Position numbers and translations under genes: made by a program. A stretch of DNA of 35,547 nucleotides from Gammaproteobacteria bacterium. GTDB taxonomy: Bacteria > Pseudomonadota > Gammaproteobacteria > SZUA-140. Below the pieces are notes generated by a model. That model saw only the letters and a program-made list of their open reading frames with translations. It was not told the DNA's origin and did no database searches. The stretch spans positions 1 through 35,547 of the forward strand of contig QIHH01000159.1 of the NCBI GenBank assembly GCA_003230195.1. Reading direction: 5' to 3'. Position 1 is the stretch's first letter. Every line of letters begins with the position of its first letter. Positions 24,185-33,700 of the stretch are shown here, piece by piece.

Positions 24185-25894
24185 TTAACTGTTTTTATTT
24201 TTTGACTTTGAGGTGATTAATTTACGCCATAACCATCCTTGCGCAAGCACTTCACCGGTATGGATATAATGAAATACATTGCGGTTTTTTAATACCCACT
24301 CCATCTGGTTGCGGATATCATGCCGACCACAGAGTAGTATCTGATCGCCATTTTTCAATGGTGTATCCCCGTCCGGTAGCAGCATTTCATCATTGTTACG
24401 CTTTAATAGTAAGGTGAATATTGGCAGGTTTACATCACGCTCTCTGGGGTGAGCGTAAAGCTGCTTTAAACGAGGCCGTATTTTTTTTGATAATGCATCG
24501 GTTAGCGCGGGTGCATCTTCGTTATTGATGTTGACGGTCCATATCTGTGGTGCTTCGCCATCCGCAATTTTGCTAACCCGCGCGATTATTTTCTCCGCCC
24601 AGGCGTTGTTATGAGTGATTGCCAGCCGTAAAAATTCAGCCAGCAGTGGAGTGGTGATCAATGCAAATATTTTATGTGCGATCACGCTGCCGCGTTGCAT
24701 GGTTAGATTTGTTTGCGCCGCTTGGAAAATAGAGGCATTGGCGCGATGGTTTTTGCGCGCCACCATAAACAGATGTGGGTTGAGCTCACGTGCGGTCATG
24801 ATGATCGACAGGTTATTGCTATCGTCATCCGTACCGGCAACAATACCGACCGCGTTACAGATATCGGCTTCCAGTAGTGTGGGTGCCTCGGTGCCTCGAC
24901 CAACCACAGTTCCTTTAGGGGCTTCCGTTAATTCTGGTTTTTCTTCAATAATGGTGGTGGAGACCCCTTCGGCGGCGAGCCTTTCGTGAACCGCTTTGCC
25001 GAAGCGCCCATAGCCACAAAGAATCCAGGTGCCTCTGGGGGGGTAGATTGGCTTGCATAGTGGTTCGTGAGGGACGCCGGTCATCCATTCAAAGAGCATA
25101 AACATCGATGGTGAATGGAGTGCTAGCGCTAGGCGTCCAGCAAATGTGGTGAAAGGGTTGATGATTTCGTCGGTACCAAAAGAGGCGATATTGAGCTCAG
25201 CATCCTGTGTTTCTGCGCGTGCAATCACCTTGATCGAGGGGTTAAGCAGTTTGCTGGTGAGTGCCACTTTAAGATTGATCGGATCCTGGTCGGTCAGGGC
25301 GACACAGCCGATGCAGTTTTTCTGTTTGAGTCCGCCTAGGATTAAAACTTCAGGCAGAGAGACATCCGCACATAGCCCCGGTACTGGTATGGGGTAGTCC
25401 TCTAGTTCCAGCGTATTGAGCTTTGTCTGGTCCGCATCGATCACCACCGAGCGAATCCCCGCTTCGGTGAGAGCGCGAATCAACAGACTGCTGGTTTCGC
25501 CATAACCACAAATAAGATAGAAGGGGGAGTTGATCCGTGAAATGGAGCGGCGAAAGGTATTTTGTCGACTCAGCGTACGAAAGGCGGGGTCTTGTACCAC
25601 GGCCAGCAGTGAGCCGATGGCGTAGAGCCAGGCGACGACCGAACTGTAAATGGTAACCGTTGCCCACATCCGTTGGCCACTTGTAAATGGGTAGGGAATC
25701 TCGCCAAAGCCGATGGTGGAACCCATAAAGCTGACAAAATAGAAGGCGTGAAAAAAGTCCATCTTCCACGGCTGGCCTTCATCATCCATGCCGGGGATGA
25801 GCACAAAACCGAGCATAGCAATAGAATAGACGCAGATCAGCACGACCAGCGGAGAGCGAATCCGCCGCAGCAGGACAAAGGCGATATTGTGCAT
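24185..25894 (-). CDS. Potassium channel with two RCK (TrkA-N) domains
   Basis: This is a two-helix potassium channel subunit fused to ligand-gating cytoplasmic domains. TM1 (about 14-35) is followed by a pore loop with filter TIGFGE (60-65) and TM2 (about 78-100). Then come an RCK/TrkA-N Rossmann domain (ICGYGETSSLLI, from about 127), a second one (ILCGYGRFGKAVH, from about 291) and a TrkA-C-like domain (about 500-540, MLLPDGDTPLKNGDQILLCG). The filter departs from the usual TVGYGD but keeps the two glycines. It has 569 residues. It lies 18 bases downstream of a small membrane protein on the same strand, so the two are probably cotranscribed. NAD(H) or a nucleotide may gate it; that is inferred from the domain type. 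Confidence 0.85.
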   Translation of the reverse strand: MHNIAFVLLRRIRSPLVVLICVYSIAMLGFVLIPGMDDEGQPWKMDFFHAFYFVSFMGSTIGFGEIPYPFTSGQRMWATVTIYSSVVAWLYAIGSLLAVVQDPAFRTLSRQNTFRRSISRINSPFYLICGYGETSSLLIRALTEAGIRSVVIDADQTKLNTLELEDYPIPVPGLCADVSLPEVLILGGLKQKNCIGCVALTDQDPINLKVALTSKLLNPSIKVIARAETQDAELNIASFGTDEIINPFTTFAGRLALALHSPSMFMLFEWMTGVPHEPLCKPIYPPRGTWILCGYGRFGKAVHERLAAEGVSTTIIEEKPELTEAPKGTVVGRGTEAPTLLEADICNAVGIVAGTDDDSNNLSIIMTARELNPHLFMVARKNHRANASIFQAAQTNLTMQRGSVIAHKIFALITTPLLAEFLRLAITHNNAWAEKIIARVSKIADGEAPQIWTVNINNEDAPALTDALSKKIRPRLKQLYAHPRERDVNLPIFTLLLKRNNDEMLLPDGDTPLKNGDQILLCGRHDIRNQMEWVLKNRNVFHYIHTGEVLAQGWLWRKLITSKSKNKNS

Positions 25895-25912
25895 GGCTTG
25901 TGCCAGTCGTGT

Positions 25913-26296
25913 TTAACTGCGTACCGTTAAGGTTTCGGCCACCAGTAGCACCACCGAGGTGACATTGGCCAGCAGTGCACCACCAGAGAGCGATACGATA
26001 ATCGCCATCACCGCTGGGGTCATGCCGGTGCCAGTAATGTGTTCAGCGAAGGCCCATACCACCGCAGCCATGATCAATTGAAGGTCGGCCACCAGACTGG
26101 TTGAGAGCAACAGGGCGCCGAGGTGGGTGCGATCACCAAACTTTAATACTGTGGCGATCAGACTAACCACAATGGCAGCGAATAGTTCGTAAACACTGTG
26201 GTGGTGGGGGACGTCAATATCACCTAGAAAAAAACCAAAATTGAGTGTTAGTGCTAACAGAATAAAAAAGGCAAAAACGACCTTCTCGAGGTTCAT
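25913..26296 (-). CDS. Small four-helix membrane protein upstream of potassium channel
   Basis: This 127-residue protein is almost entirely hydrophobic, with four predicted membrane spans (about 5-27, 37-53, 60-85, 93-122). A polar loop HHHSVYELF lies between the first two. ATG 26296 has a good GGAG seven bases upstream. I recall similar small proteins (DUF6394-like) next to RCK-type potassium channel genes in Pseudomonas, but I cannot verify the family here. Its position directly before the channel suggests an accessory subunit or shared regulation. Function is unknown. Confidence 0.75.
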   Translation of the reverse strand: MNLEKVVFAFFILLALTLNFGFFLGDIDVPHHHSVYELFAAIVVSLIATVLKFGDRTHLGALLLSTSLVADLQLIMAAVVWAFAEHITGTGMTPAVMAIIVSLSGGALLANVTSVVLLVAETLTVRS

Positions 26297-26622
26297 GTGT
26301 AAACTCCAATGTTTGAGGCATTATCAGCAGTATTTGAATGATAACGCGTTTAATGTGGTATCACTAATTCAACTTTATGCCTGTTATCATTTGGATGAAG
26401 GCACGGGTCAGGTCTGGTTCTTATTGCCACGAGATCTTTTTTCTTATCGACAGGGAGCCTTTTTCGACAAACCTGAAGGCTCATCGTCACCGCTCAGATA
26501 GCGATACTGTGGTGCTAAGGATGTCAGTTAAGTTGTTTCCCTGACACGCGATTTCAGATCGCTTTTAGGGTAAAATGCCCCTTTTCCAAAATTTCCACAA
26601 AAATCAGAAATCAGGAATTTTC
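26297..26622. other. Divergent intergenic region between membrane-protein pair and icd
   Basis: These 326 bases separate two divergent transcription units and must hold both promoters. No sequence close to a full sigma-70 consensus stands out; TAAAAT at 26571-26576 is the best -10 candidate for icd but has no good -35. An 86-codon plus-strand frame (26241-26501) overlaps the neighbouring gene in antisense and lacks a ribosome site. Confidence 0.4.
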
Positions 26623-28848
26623 ATGACAGATAAGGCGAAAATCATCTATACGCTGACGGACGAAGCACCAGCATTAGCAACGTACTCATTTTTACCGATT
26701 GTTGAGGCGTTTGCAGGTGCTGCTGATGTTCTGATTGAGACGCGTGATATCTCACTCGCGGGGCGTGTTATTGCGAATTTTCCGGCTAGATTAAAGGCTG
26801 GGCAACGCATTGGAGATGCGCTTGTTGAGCTGGGTGAGCTGGCGAAGAGTCCTACTGCCAATATTATCAAATTGCCCAATATCAGCGCGTCGATACCGCA
26901 GCTGGTGGCGGTGATTGCTGAATTACAGGCGCATGGTTATGCGGTTCCCAATTATCCGGCTAATCCCAGGAATGATGACGAGCAGGCCATTAAGGCTACC
27001 TACGGCAGAGTACTGGGTAGTGCGGTGAATCCGGTGTTACGTGAAGGGAACTCAGATCGACGAGCACCCGCTTCGGTTAAAAATTACGCCAGGAAAAACC
27101 CACATTCGATGGGTGCGTGGGCGAGTGACTCAAAATCTCACGTGGCGCATATGTCTGAAGGGGATTTTTACGGTTCTGAAAAATCAGTGACGATTGTAAA
27201 TGTATCTGAATTTAAGATTGAGTTTGTGGCTGTTGATGGCAGCGTCTCTGAACTGAAATCAAGCTCACCACTGCTGGTGGGTGAAGTGATCGACACTGCT
27301 GTGATGAGCAAAAAGGCATTGCAGGTATTTCTTGCACAAGCGATTGCTGATGCAAAATCACAGGGTATTCTCTTTTCGCTGCATCTGAAAGCGACCATGA
27401 TGAAGGTATCTGATCCGATCATTTTCGGCACTGCCGTTGCTGTTTTTTTTAAAGAGGCCCTTGATAAGCACGCTGATACGTTAGCTAAGTTGGATGTAAA
27501 TCTGAATAACGGTTTGGGTGACGTCTATCGTAAAATCGCCACGTTACCGGCAGACAAACAGGCGGAGATTAAAGCAGACCTCAATACCGTGATAGCAGCG
27601 AGCGCCGATATTGCGATGGTCGATTCTGATAAGGGCATCACCAACTTGCACGTGCCGAGTGATGTGATCATTGATGCCTCAATGCCCGCAATGATTCGCG
27701 GTTCAGGCATGATGTGGAACAAGTCGGGTAAACAACAGGAGACACTCGCTGTGATTCCAGATCGTTGTTATGCCAGTGTTTACCAGGAAACGATTGATTT
27801 CTGCAAAAAACACGGCGCATTTGACCCCGCCACGATGGGTACCGCACCCAACGTAGGGTTGATGGCGCAAAAGGCAGAAGAGTATGGCTCGCATGATAAA
27901 ACCTTTCAGATGAGCGCTGCAGGCACTGTGCGTGTAGTGGATGGCCGTGGTGCGGTGTTGATGGAACAAACCGTTGCGGAAGGGGATATTTTCCGCATGT
28001 GCCAAGTAAAAGATGCGCCGATTCAGGACTGGGTTAAGCTTGCTGTCACTCGCGCCCGTGCAGCGAATATCCCAGCGGTTTTCTGGCTGGATGAAAAACG
28101 CGCACATGATGCTGAGCTGATCAAAAAGGTAAACGTCTATCTTAAAGACCATGACACCGATGGATTGGTGCTTCATATCATGGCCCCAACCGAAGCGACT
28201 CGCTTTACATTGCAGCGCATTAAAGCAGGTAAAGATACCATCTCTGTTACTGGTAACGTATTGCGTGATTATCTTACCGATCTATTTCCAATTCTAGAGC
28301 TGGGCACCTCGGCCAAGATGTTATCGATTGTGCCATTGATGAATGGCGGTGGTCTGTTTGAAACGGGTGCGGGTGGTTCCGCACCTAAGCTGGTGCAACA
28401 ATTGCTAGAAAATAATCACCTGCGTTGGGATTCACTGGGTGAGTTCCTGGCGCTGGCCGCATCGCTTGAACATCTTGCAGTGAACTTCAATAATCCAAAG
28501 GCACAGGTACTGGCCGATGCACTGGATGCCGCAACCGGGCAATTCCTTGATGCTAATAAATCACCTTCACGAAAAGTGGGTGAGCTAGATAACCGTGGTA
28601 GCCATTTTTATCTTGCGATGTACTGGGCGCAGGCATTGGCCGCGCAGACAAAAGATGCCGATCTTCAGGAGCGCTTTAAAGCGCTAGCAGAAGTGATGAC
28701 GATTAATGAAGCCAAGATCGTTGCCGAATTGAATGATGTTCAAGGTGGTGGGGTGGATGTCGGTGGTTATTATCAGCCAAATGCGGAGATGGCATCTAAA
28801 GTGATGCGGCCGAGTGATACGTTGAATGGAGTGTTGGCTGCGCTTTAA
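26623..28848 (+). CDS. icd: Isocitrate dehydrogenase (NADP), monomeric type
   Basis: This enzyme converts isocitrate to 2-oxoglutarate with NADP in the TCA cycle. It is the large monomeric form, not related in length to the dimeric E. coli Icd. The start MTDKAKIIYTLTDEAPALATYSFLPIVEAF, the block FSLHLKATMMKVSDPIIFG, the RCYASVYQETIDFCKK segment, NVGLMAQKAEEYGSHDKTF and the C-terminal NRGSHFYLAMYWAQAL are family signatures. ATG 26623 gives 741 residues, the typical length. AGGA six bases upstream supports it; an in-frame ATG at 26575 would add 16 odd residues. The stop is directly followed by the remains of a truncated GFA gene. Confidence 0.96.
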   Translation: MTDKAKIIYTLTDEAPALATYSFLPIVEAFAGAADVLIETRDISLAGRVIANFPARLKAGQRIGDALVELGELAKSPTANIIKLPNISASIPQLVAVIAELQAHGYAVPNYPANPRNDDEQAIKATYGRVLGSAVNPVLREGNSDRRAPASVKNYARKNPHSMGAWASDSKSHVAHMSEGDFYGSEKSVTIVNVSEFKIEFVAVDGSVSELKSSSPLLVGEVIDTAVMSKKALQVFLAQAIADAKSQGILFSLHLKATMMKVSDPIIFGTAVAVFFKEALDKHADTLAKLDVNLNNGLGDVYRKIATLPADKQAEIKADLNTVIAASADIAMVDSDKGITNLHVPSDVIIDASMPAMIRGSGMMWNKSGKQQETLAVIPDRCYASVYQETIDFCKKHGAFDPATMGTAPNVGLMAQKAEEYGSHDKTFQMSAAGTVRVVDGRGAVLMEQTVAEGDIFRMCQVKDAPIQDWVKLAVTRARAANIPAVFWLDEKRAHDAELIKKVNVYLKDHDTDGLVLHIMAPTEATRFTLQRIKAGKDTISVTGNVLRDYLTDLFPILELGTSAKMLSIVPLMNGGGLFETGAGGSAPKLVQQLLENNHLRWDSLGEFLALAASLEHLAVNFNNPKAQVLADALDAATGQFLDANKSPSRKVGELDNRGSHFYLAMYWAQALAAQTKDADLQERFKALAEVMTINEAKIVAELNDVQGGGVDVGGYYQPNAEMASKVMRPSDTLNGVLAAL

Positions 28849-28860
28849 GTCTCGTATATT

Positions 28861-29384
28861 TGTAAGCTTGGGCTAGGGCGGAAGCCCTTACCTGAGTGTA
28901 GACTGCGCTACTGATGCCGCCTTCGAAGGCGAAGACAATATCGCTTTCTATGATTCATCTCAAGTGGGCAGAGTGTGGTTTTTGCAAGCAATGTGGTACG
29001 CATCTTTTTTATCGTCTTAAGGGCTCCGCTATTGATTCTAAGCACAGCTGACAGAGTGCCCATGGGTACTGGATGTCCAGATTTGCCACAGCAAGACGCG
29101 AATCTTTGGGAATACCCAAGGGGTACACCCTAGCGTGTCTATTGACAAGATTTGTAATACCGCTGTGGCAAATTTAGGGTTTAATGTGCGTGTTCATGAA
29201 TTAATAGAGGTGCCCTCAAAGGTAATCGACAGTATTTTATGTCTGTGGCACTTTTTAAGGCGGATGATGTGAGTTTGAACTCGATATTTAGGTCTTCATC
29301 GATGAGAAACCGGAATATTACTGCTTCTCAAACGAGAGACGAAAGTTGGCCGGCGAAGAGGTATTTGCTGAGTTTACGCATTAG
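28861..29384 (+). pseudogene. GFA-family (glutathione-dependent formaldehyde-activating/CENP-V) pseudogene, split by insertion
   Basis: Segments in several frames together match a GFA-family zinc protein. From 28877 GGSPYLSVDC leads to EGEDNIAFYDSS (ending 28960). After a one-base shift, KWAECGFCKQCGTHLFYRLK (28962-29020) carries the zinc-binding CxxC of the second half. A 195-base element then intervenes. The gene resumes at 29220 with GNRQYFMSVALFKADD, shifts again near 29273, passes a TAG at 29289-29291 where Gln is usual, and ends VFIDEKPEYYCFSNE...GEEVFAEFTH with stop 29382-29384. The N-terminal 25-30 residues with the first CxC motif are absent; the match begins only about 13 bases after the icd stop. 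At least two frameshifts, one stop, one truncation and one insertion make it non-functional. Confidence 0.8.
29017..29219. mobile_element. MITE-like 195-bp insertion with terminal inverted repeats
   Basis: The core element is 29021-29215. Its ends are inverted copies: GGGCTCCGCTATTGATT on the left and, read on the opposite strand, GGGCACCTCTATTAATT on the right (14 of 17 match). Inside, ATTTGCCACAGC (29081-29092) and GCTGTGGCAAAT (29162-29173) are a perfect 12-bp inverted pair. It is flanked by TTAA (29017-29020) and TCAA (29216-29219), a likely decayed 4-bp target duplication. Removing the element and one flank copy restores the GFA reading frame (RLKGNRQYFM). No transposase is encoded, so mobility would have been in trans. 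Confidence 0.7.
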
Positions 29385-29434
29385 CCCTCTCATTGCCAGT
29401 GACGTAAGGTGCTGGTTGAGCGTCGTAAAGGTTT

Positions 29435-29806
29435 TTAACTCGCTTTTAGCACAGAATCTGGTTGCCCTTCATTGAGTTTACTGTAGAGGTCTTGCCATTT
29501 TGGGTTTGACTGTTCCACTAACCCCTGTTTTACCTCGAAGGGAGAGTTCTTCAGGAGCCTAGCTTGTTTATAGGCCGATTCTATCGTAGAAAACACCTCA
29601 AACCAGACTAGACTGGTGATGTTGAATTTTTTTGAGAAGCCTTCGATCATATGGTTTTTGTGTTTCCACACCTGTTCAGCGAGTGTGGGTGTGACCCCAG
29701 TGTAAATTGCGCCGTTGTCGAGATTAACTAATAGATAAACGCAGGGCTTTTGTGCTATGCCAGCCTTTGGTACGTTGGTTGAGGTAATCTGGCGCTCATT
29801 TCTCAT
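29435..29806 (-). CDS. GIY-YIG nuclease-like protein, probably catalytically inactive
   Basis: The 123-residue product has the GIY-YIG superfamily pattern of the short UvrC-like type: CVYLLVNLDNGAIYTGVT (about 22-39), HKNHMIEGFSKKFNITSLVWFE (about 49-70) and the ending SNPKWQDLY. Key residues are altered: the usual YIGVT reads YTGVT, the arginine after the first motif (LERRVxEHK in relatives) is Gln (LAEQVWKHK), and the catalytic glutamate of the REKQLK helix is Ala (KQARLLK). The start ATG 29806 has no clear ribosome site and the first 16 residues look atypical. It sits in a decayed stretch, so it may be an inactive derivative or an early pseudogene. Function is unknown. Confidence 0.6.
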   Translation of the reverse strand: MRNERQITSTNVPKAGIAQKPCVYLLVNLDNGAIYTGVTPTLAEQVWKHKNHMIEGFSKKFNITSLVWFEVFSTIESAYKQARLLKNSPFEVKQGLVEQSNPKWQDLYSKLNEGQPDSVLKAS

Positions 29807-30724
29807 GAATTTCGTATCGTCATGTGCGATATAATGTTTAGCAATTTTTGGTGATTATTATATTTATCTGCACGATGCAATCAGCAAGCTGATCCTTTAT
29901 ATTACTCTTGTTTGTCACGAAACACTCAGCGCGACTTATCAAAATTTGCATCTTATGTTGATCAAAACCCCCAGCGGCTTACTTGACGCTTTCAGGAAAG
30001 CCTCTGCTCAATAATTGCACATTTATGGTTGTGAAATTGACTATCCTGTACTGGGATGTGACCTGCATGCGACTGACGAGGCCTTTCTGCTGACGCGGCG
30101 TTTAATCTTACATGCAACAAATCACATTTGATCGCCCGGCTACCGGTGAAAGAATGAACTGTGTTAACGATTGTCCCTTCTAAACTGATATTTTTTTGTA
30201 GAGAGATACCTGCTACAAAACTTGTTAAGTTTATGTGCGATCATTTAAGTTTTATCTTGTATATTATTTTATAATCTTTTATATTCACTTACATACATGT
30301 GATTATATTATTTTTGTTACCTGCCGTGCTTAATTAATGGTCAATTAGTTTGAAAAGCTGTCATGGGATCTAATATTGCTTAGAATAAGTTAGTTATTGC
30401 CGCCACGTATTGTGTGGTGGGCAAGGCTTTCAGGCATGTTCATGGTGTCTTAAATAAGTTTCCTTTTACTTTTCTTCTTAGTTCATTGCTTGATGTATTA
30501 CGTCTGTGTGAGTCAAATAAAAATCTCGTTTTCAACTGAGTGCGATGGTACTGATTATGGGATAAATCAATGCCATTAATAGATCTGGTGATGTTTTAGC
30601 GTGGGTATTCAATACGGTTTTTTAATCAAATGTGGTTGAATTGTATCTTCTATTCTAAATAGTGTGATGAAGGTCGCGCTGTTTTTTTATAGATCCTGTA
30701 GTTTACTCGCGTTGACCAAATAAC
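29807..30724. other. 918-base AT-rich stretch without recognised genes
   Basis: All six frames are broken into short pieces, with none carrying both a ribosome site and a plausible protein. The part 30190-30360 is especially AT-rich. I looked for a c-di-GMP or other known riboswitch ahead of the large lipoprotein and saw none. A small hairpin (GCCGCCAC/GTGGTGGGC, about 30400-30422) is present. The region must contain the lipoprotein promoter, but no strong -35/-10 pair was identified. Confidence 0.45.
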
Positions 30725-33700
30725 ATGGACGAATGGAGTGTAAACAGCGTGTGGCATAATTTTCGGATAGCAATTATTATATTCAAGTGCGTACTATTAA
30801 CGGCGTGTGATTTAGGTGAAGATGGTGGAGGTAGTGGAGACGCTGACGTTGTCGCTACTTATCAGGGTAGCGTTGGTGACGGTCCAGTCACTGGCGCTAC
30901 AATCATCATAAGCGATAAGGATGGGGTTGTACTGAATTCAATTGTTTCTGATGCATTTGCAAATTATGAGGTGTCGATACAGGCAAAAGAGAGCTCTTAC
31001 CCTCTTACTATTGAGGCAATTGGAGGTATTGATCTTGTCACTAATGCCGCCCCCACCTTTGAATTAATTTCTACCGTGCTTTACCCCCTAGATACGATAG
31101 CTAATATTAACCCGTTTAGTACTTTTATTGTCAGAACTGCTGAAGCAATGGGTGGTTTGACTGATGAAAATATTGAGCAAGCAACAGCAACAGTCCTAAG
31201 GGAGCTTAATTTTGGTTTTGATAAGGCTTTGATGCCTGATCCTATTTCTACAGAGGTGACTGAAAGTGAAGTTGCATCGCTTGTCAAAGCCAGTGAATCG
31301 CTTGGTGAGTTAATTAGGCGAACGCAAAGATCTGCTGATGACAATCGTATGCTAGTTAGTGAAAATGATGTTATTTTAATGCTTTCAGCTGATTTGGCTG
31401 ATGGTGTTCTTGATGGTAAAGGTGAATCTGGGGTTAATGAAGAGATTGCACTCCGCGCGAAACTCATTGCAGGACAGATTATCTTAGAAGCGTTGCCTAA
31501 TCTTTTGCAGGTTAATGGTGACGTTGCCACGGCAGCACTGGATGCATCTATCGAAACGATTATGCCTGATGCCTCACCTATGCCGACTACCGGGCAGGTA
31601 GTCAGTACGGCTGAAATGATTATTCAGTTAGAAACAGCGACTAAAATTGGACAACGTATCGACCCATCTGCTGCACTTTCGGAGTTGATAAACTTAACGA
31701 ATAGTCTTGTGGGAATTTTACCAGAAGCTGTGGGTGCTTTCCTACCAGAAGGTGTTCAGGAATCGCTGATTGAGCGCTTGAGTGATATTGCAACGTTGTC
31801 CGCCGAACAAATTACAGAGCTTAATTCTCCAATCGCAGATGAGATTAATAATCCTCCTGTGATTACAGGAACGGCCCCAGATTCAGTGGCTGAAGGCGTC
31901 GCGTATTTGTTTGAACCAGTATCAAGCGATGTGGATGGCGATCTGCTGGTTTATACCATTGATAACAAGCCCTCATGGGCGGAGTTTAATGTGGCGACTG
32001 GGGGCCTTTCTGGTACGCCGGGGTTTGATCAAGCCGGCCAATTTAGTGCGATTACTATTAGTGTGACTGATGGCACCGAAAGTGTTGCGCTTGAGCCATT
32101 TTCAATTACTGTTGAAAATGTAAACCGCTCGCCCTTAATAAGTGGTATGCCGTTAACGGGGATTGTTGCTGGAACAGCTTATGATTTTACCCCCGTCGCC
32201 AGCGATGAGGACGGAGACACGCTGGTCTTTTCTATTGAGAAGCCGCCCAGCTGGAGCGAGTTTAATGTTGAAACTGGGCAGTTATCTGGCCTGCCTGATA
32301 ATAGCCATGTTGGGGTGTATGAGGGTATTATTATTCAAGTGTCAGATGGGGAGGAGGTTGTCTCTTTGCCTGCTTTTTCGATCACCGTCGGATTAAATAA
32401 CAGTGCGCCGGCTATTAGCGGCATGCCTAGTGGTGTTGTTCCTGAAGCGTCTGCTTATCGTTTTATGCCAAGTGCGAGTGACCCTGATGGAAACGCGTTA
32501 ACCTTTTCAATTATTAATGAACCCGCTTGGGCTTCATTTAATCTGACTTTGGGGCAGCTTTCCGGTGTGCCGGGTTATTCGGATAGTGGTGTTTATAGCA
32601 ATATTCAGATTAGCGTTAGCGACGGTTATGTTGTCACTTCGTTAGCCCCATTTAGCATCACTGTCACTAACGTCAACCGTGCACCGACGATCAGTGGAAC
32701 GCCGATCACAACCATTGATGAAGGTGTTTTATACCGCTTTACTCCGAACGCAGCAGATGCCGATGATGATGCGCTCACCTTTAGTGTATTGAATAAACCA
32801 CTGTGGGCCATATTGAATCCCACGACGGGTGAGTTATTGGGCACCCCTGATTTCTCATCCAGCCAGCTCTATAGCGATGTTACCTTGCAGGTGAGTGATG
32901 GTAGTGAGTTAGTGGCATTGGCATCCTTTAATATCAGCGTGAACAATGTGAACCGGGCACCGACGATCAGCGGTACGCCGATCACAACCATTGGTGAGGG
33001 CGTTTTATATCGTTTTACCCCGAACGCGGCAGATGCCGATGGTGATGAACTCACCTTTAGCGTATTGAATAAACCGCTGTGGGCAACATTGAATACAACG
33101 ACGGGTGAGTTATCGGGCACCCCAAGTGTTGCATCCAGCCAGGTCTATAGTAATATCACCCTGCAAGTGAGTGATGGTAGTGAGTTAGTGGCATTGGCAC
33201 CATTTAATATCACCGTGAGCGATGTGAACCAGGCACCGACGATCACTGGTACGCCGATCACAACCATTGATGAGGGCGTTTTATATCGTTTTACCCCGAA
33301 TGCGGCAGATGCCGATGGTGATGAACTCACCTTCAGCGTATTGAATAAGCCGCTGTGGGCAGCATTGAATACAACGACGGGTGAGTTATCGGGTACCCCT
33401 GATTTTTCATCCAGTCAAGTCTATAGTGATGTTACCCTGCAAGTGAGTGATGGTAGTAGTGAGTTAGTGGCATTGGCACCATTTAATATTACCGTGAACA
33501 ATGTGAACCGGGCACCGACGATCAGTGGCACACCATCAATAACTGTTGATGAACAATCCTCTTATAACTTTACGCCTACTGTAGATGACTTAGATAACGA
33601 TTCACTAACCTTTAGTGTTCTTAATCTCCCTGCTTGGGCAGAGGTTAATGTTGATACGGGTGAATTGAGCGGGATCCCTGATTATTCGTCTAGCATGGTG

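Noticed and set aside
26241..26501. 86-codon plus-strand ORF before icd
   Set aside because: Begins antisense to the small membrane protein, lacks a ribosome site, and resembles no known family.
27703..28176. 157-codon minus-strand ORF inside icd
   Set aside because: Antisense shadow of the monomeric isocitrate dehydrogenase; no independent support.
28870..28887. GGGCT/AGCCC hairpin just after icd as its terminator
   Set aside because: Only five base pairs, no T-run, and it falls inside the recognisable GFA remnant.
29807..30724. Possible riboswitch or tRNA in the long gap before the lipoprotein gene
   Set aside because: No conserved c-di-GMP aptamer bases, cloverleaf arms or T-loop sequence could be found on either strand.
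31081..31530. 149-codon minus-strand ORF inside the large lipoprotein gene
   Set aside because: Ser-rich shadow of a plus-strand gene whose repeats and signal peptide are convincing.
32675..33505. Direct repeats that might suggest a CRISPR array
   Set aside because: The repeat unit is about 276 bases, in frame and protein-coding (Ig-like domains); no short repeats with unique spacers.
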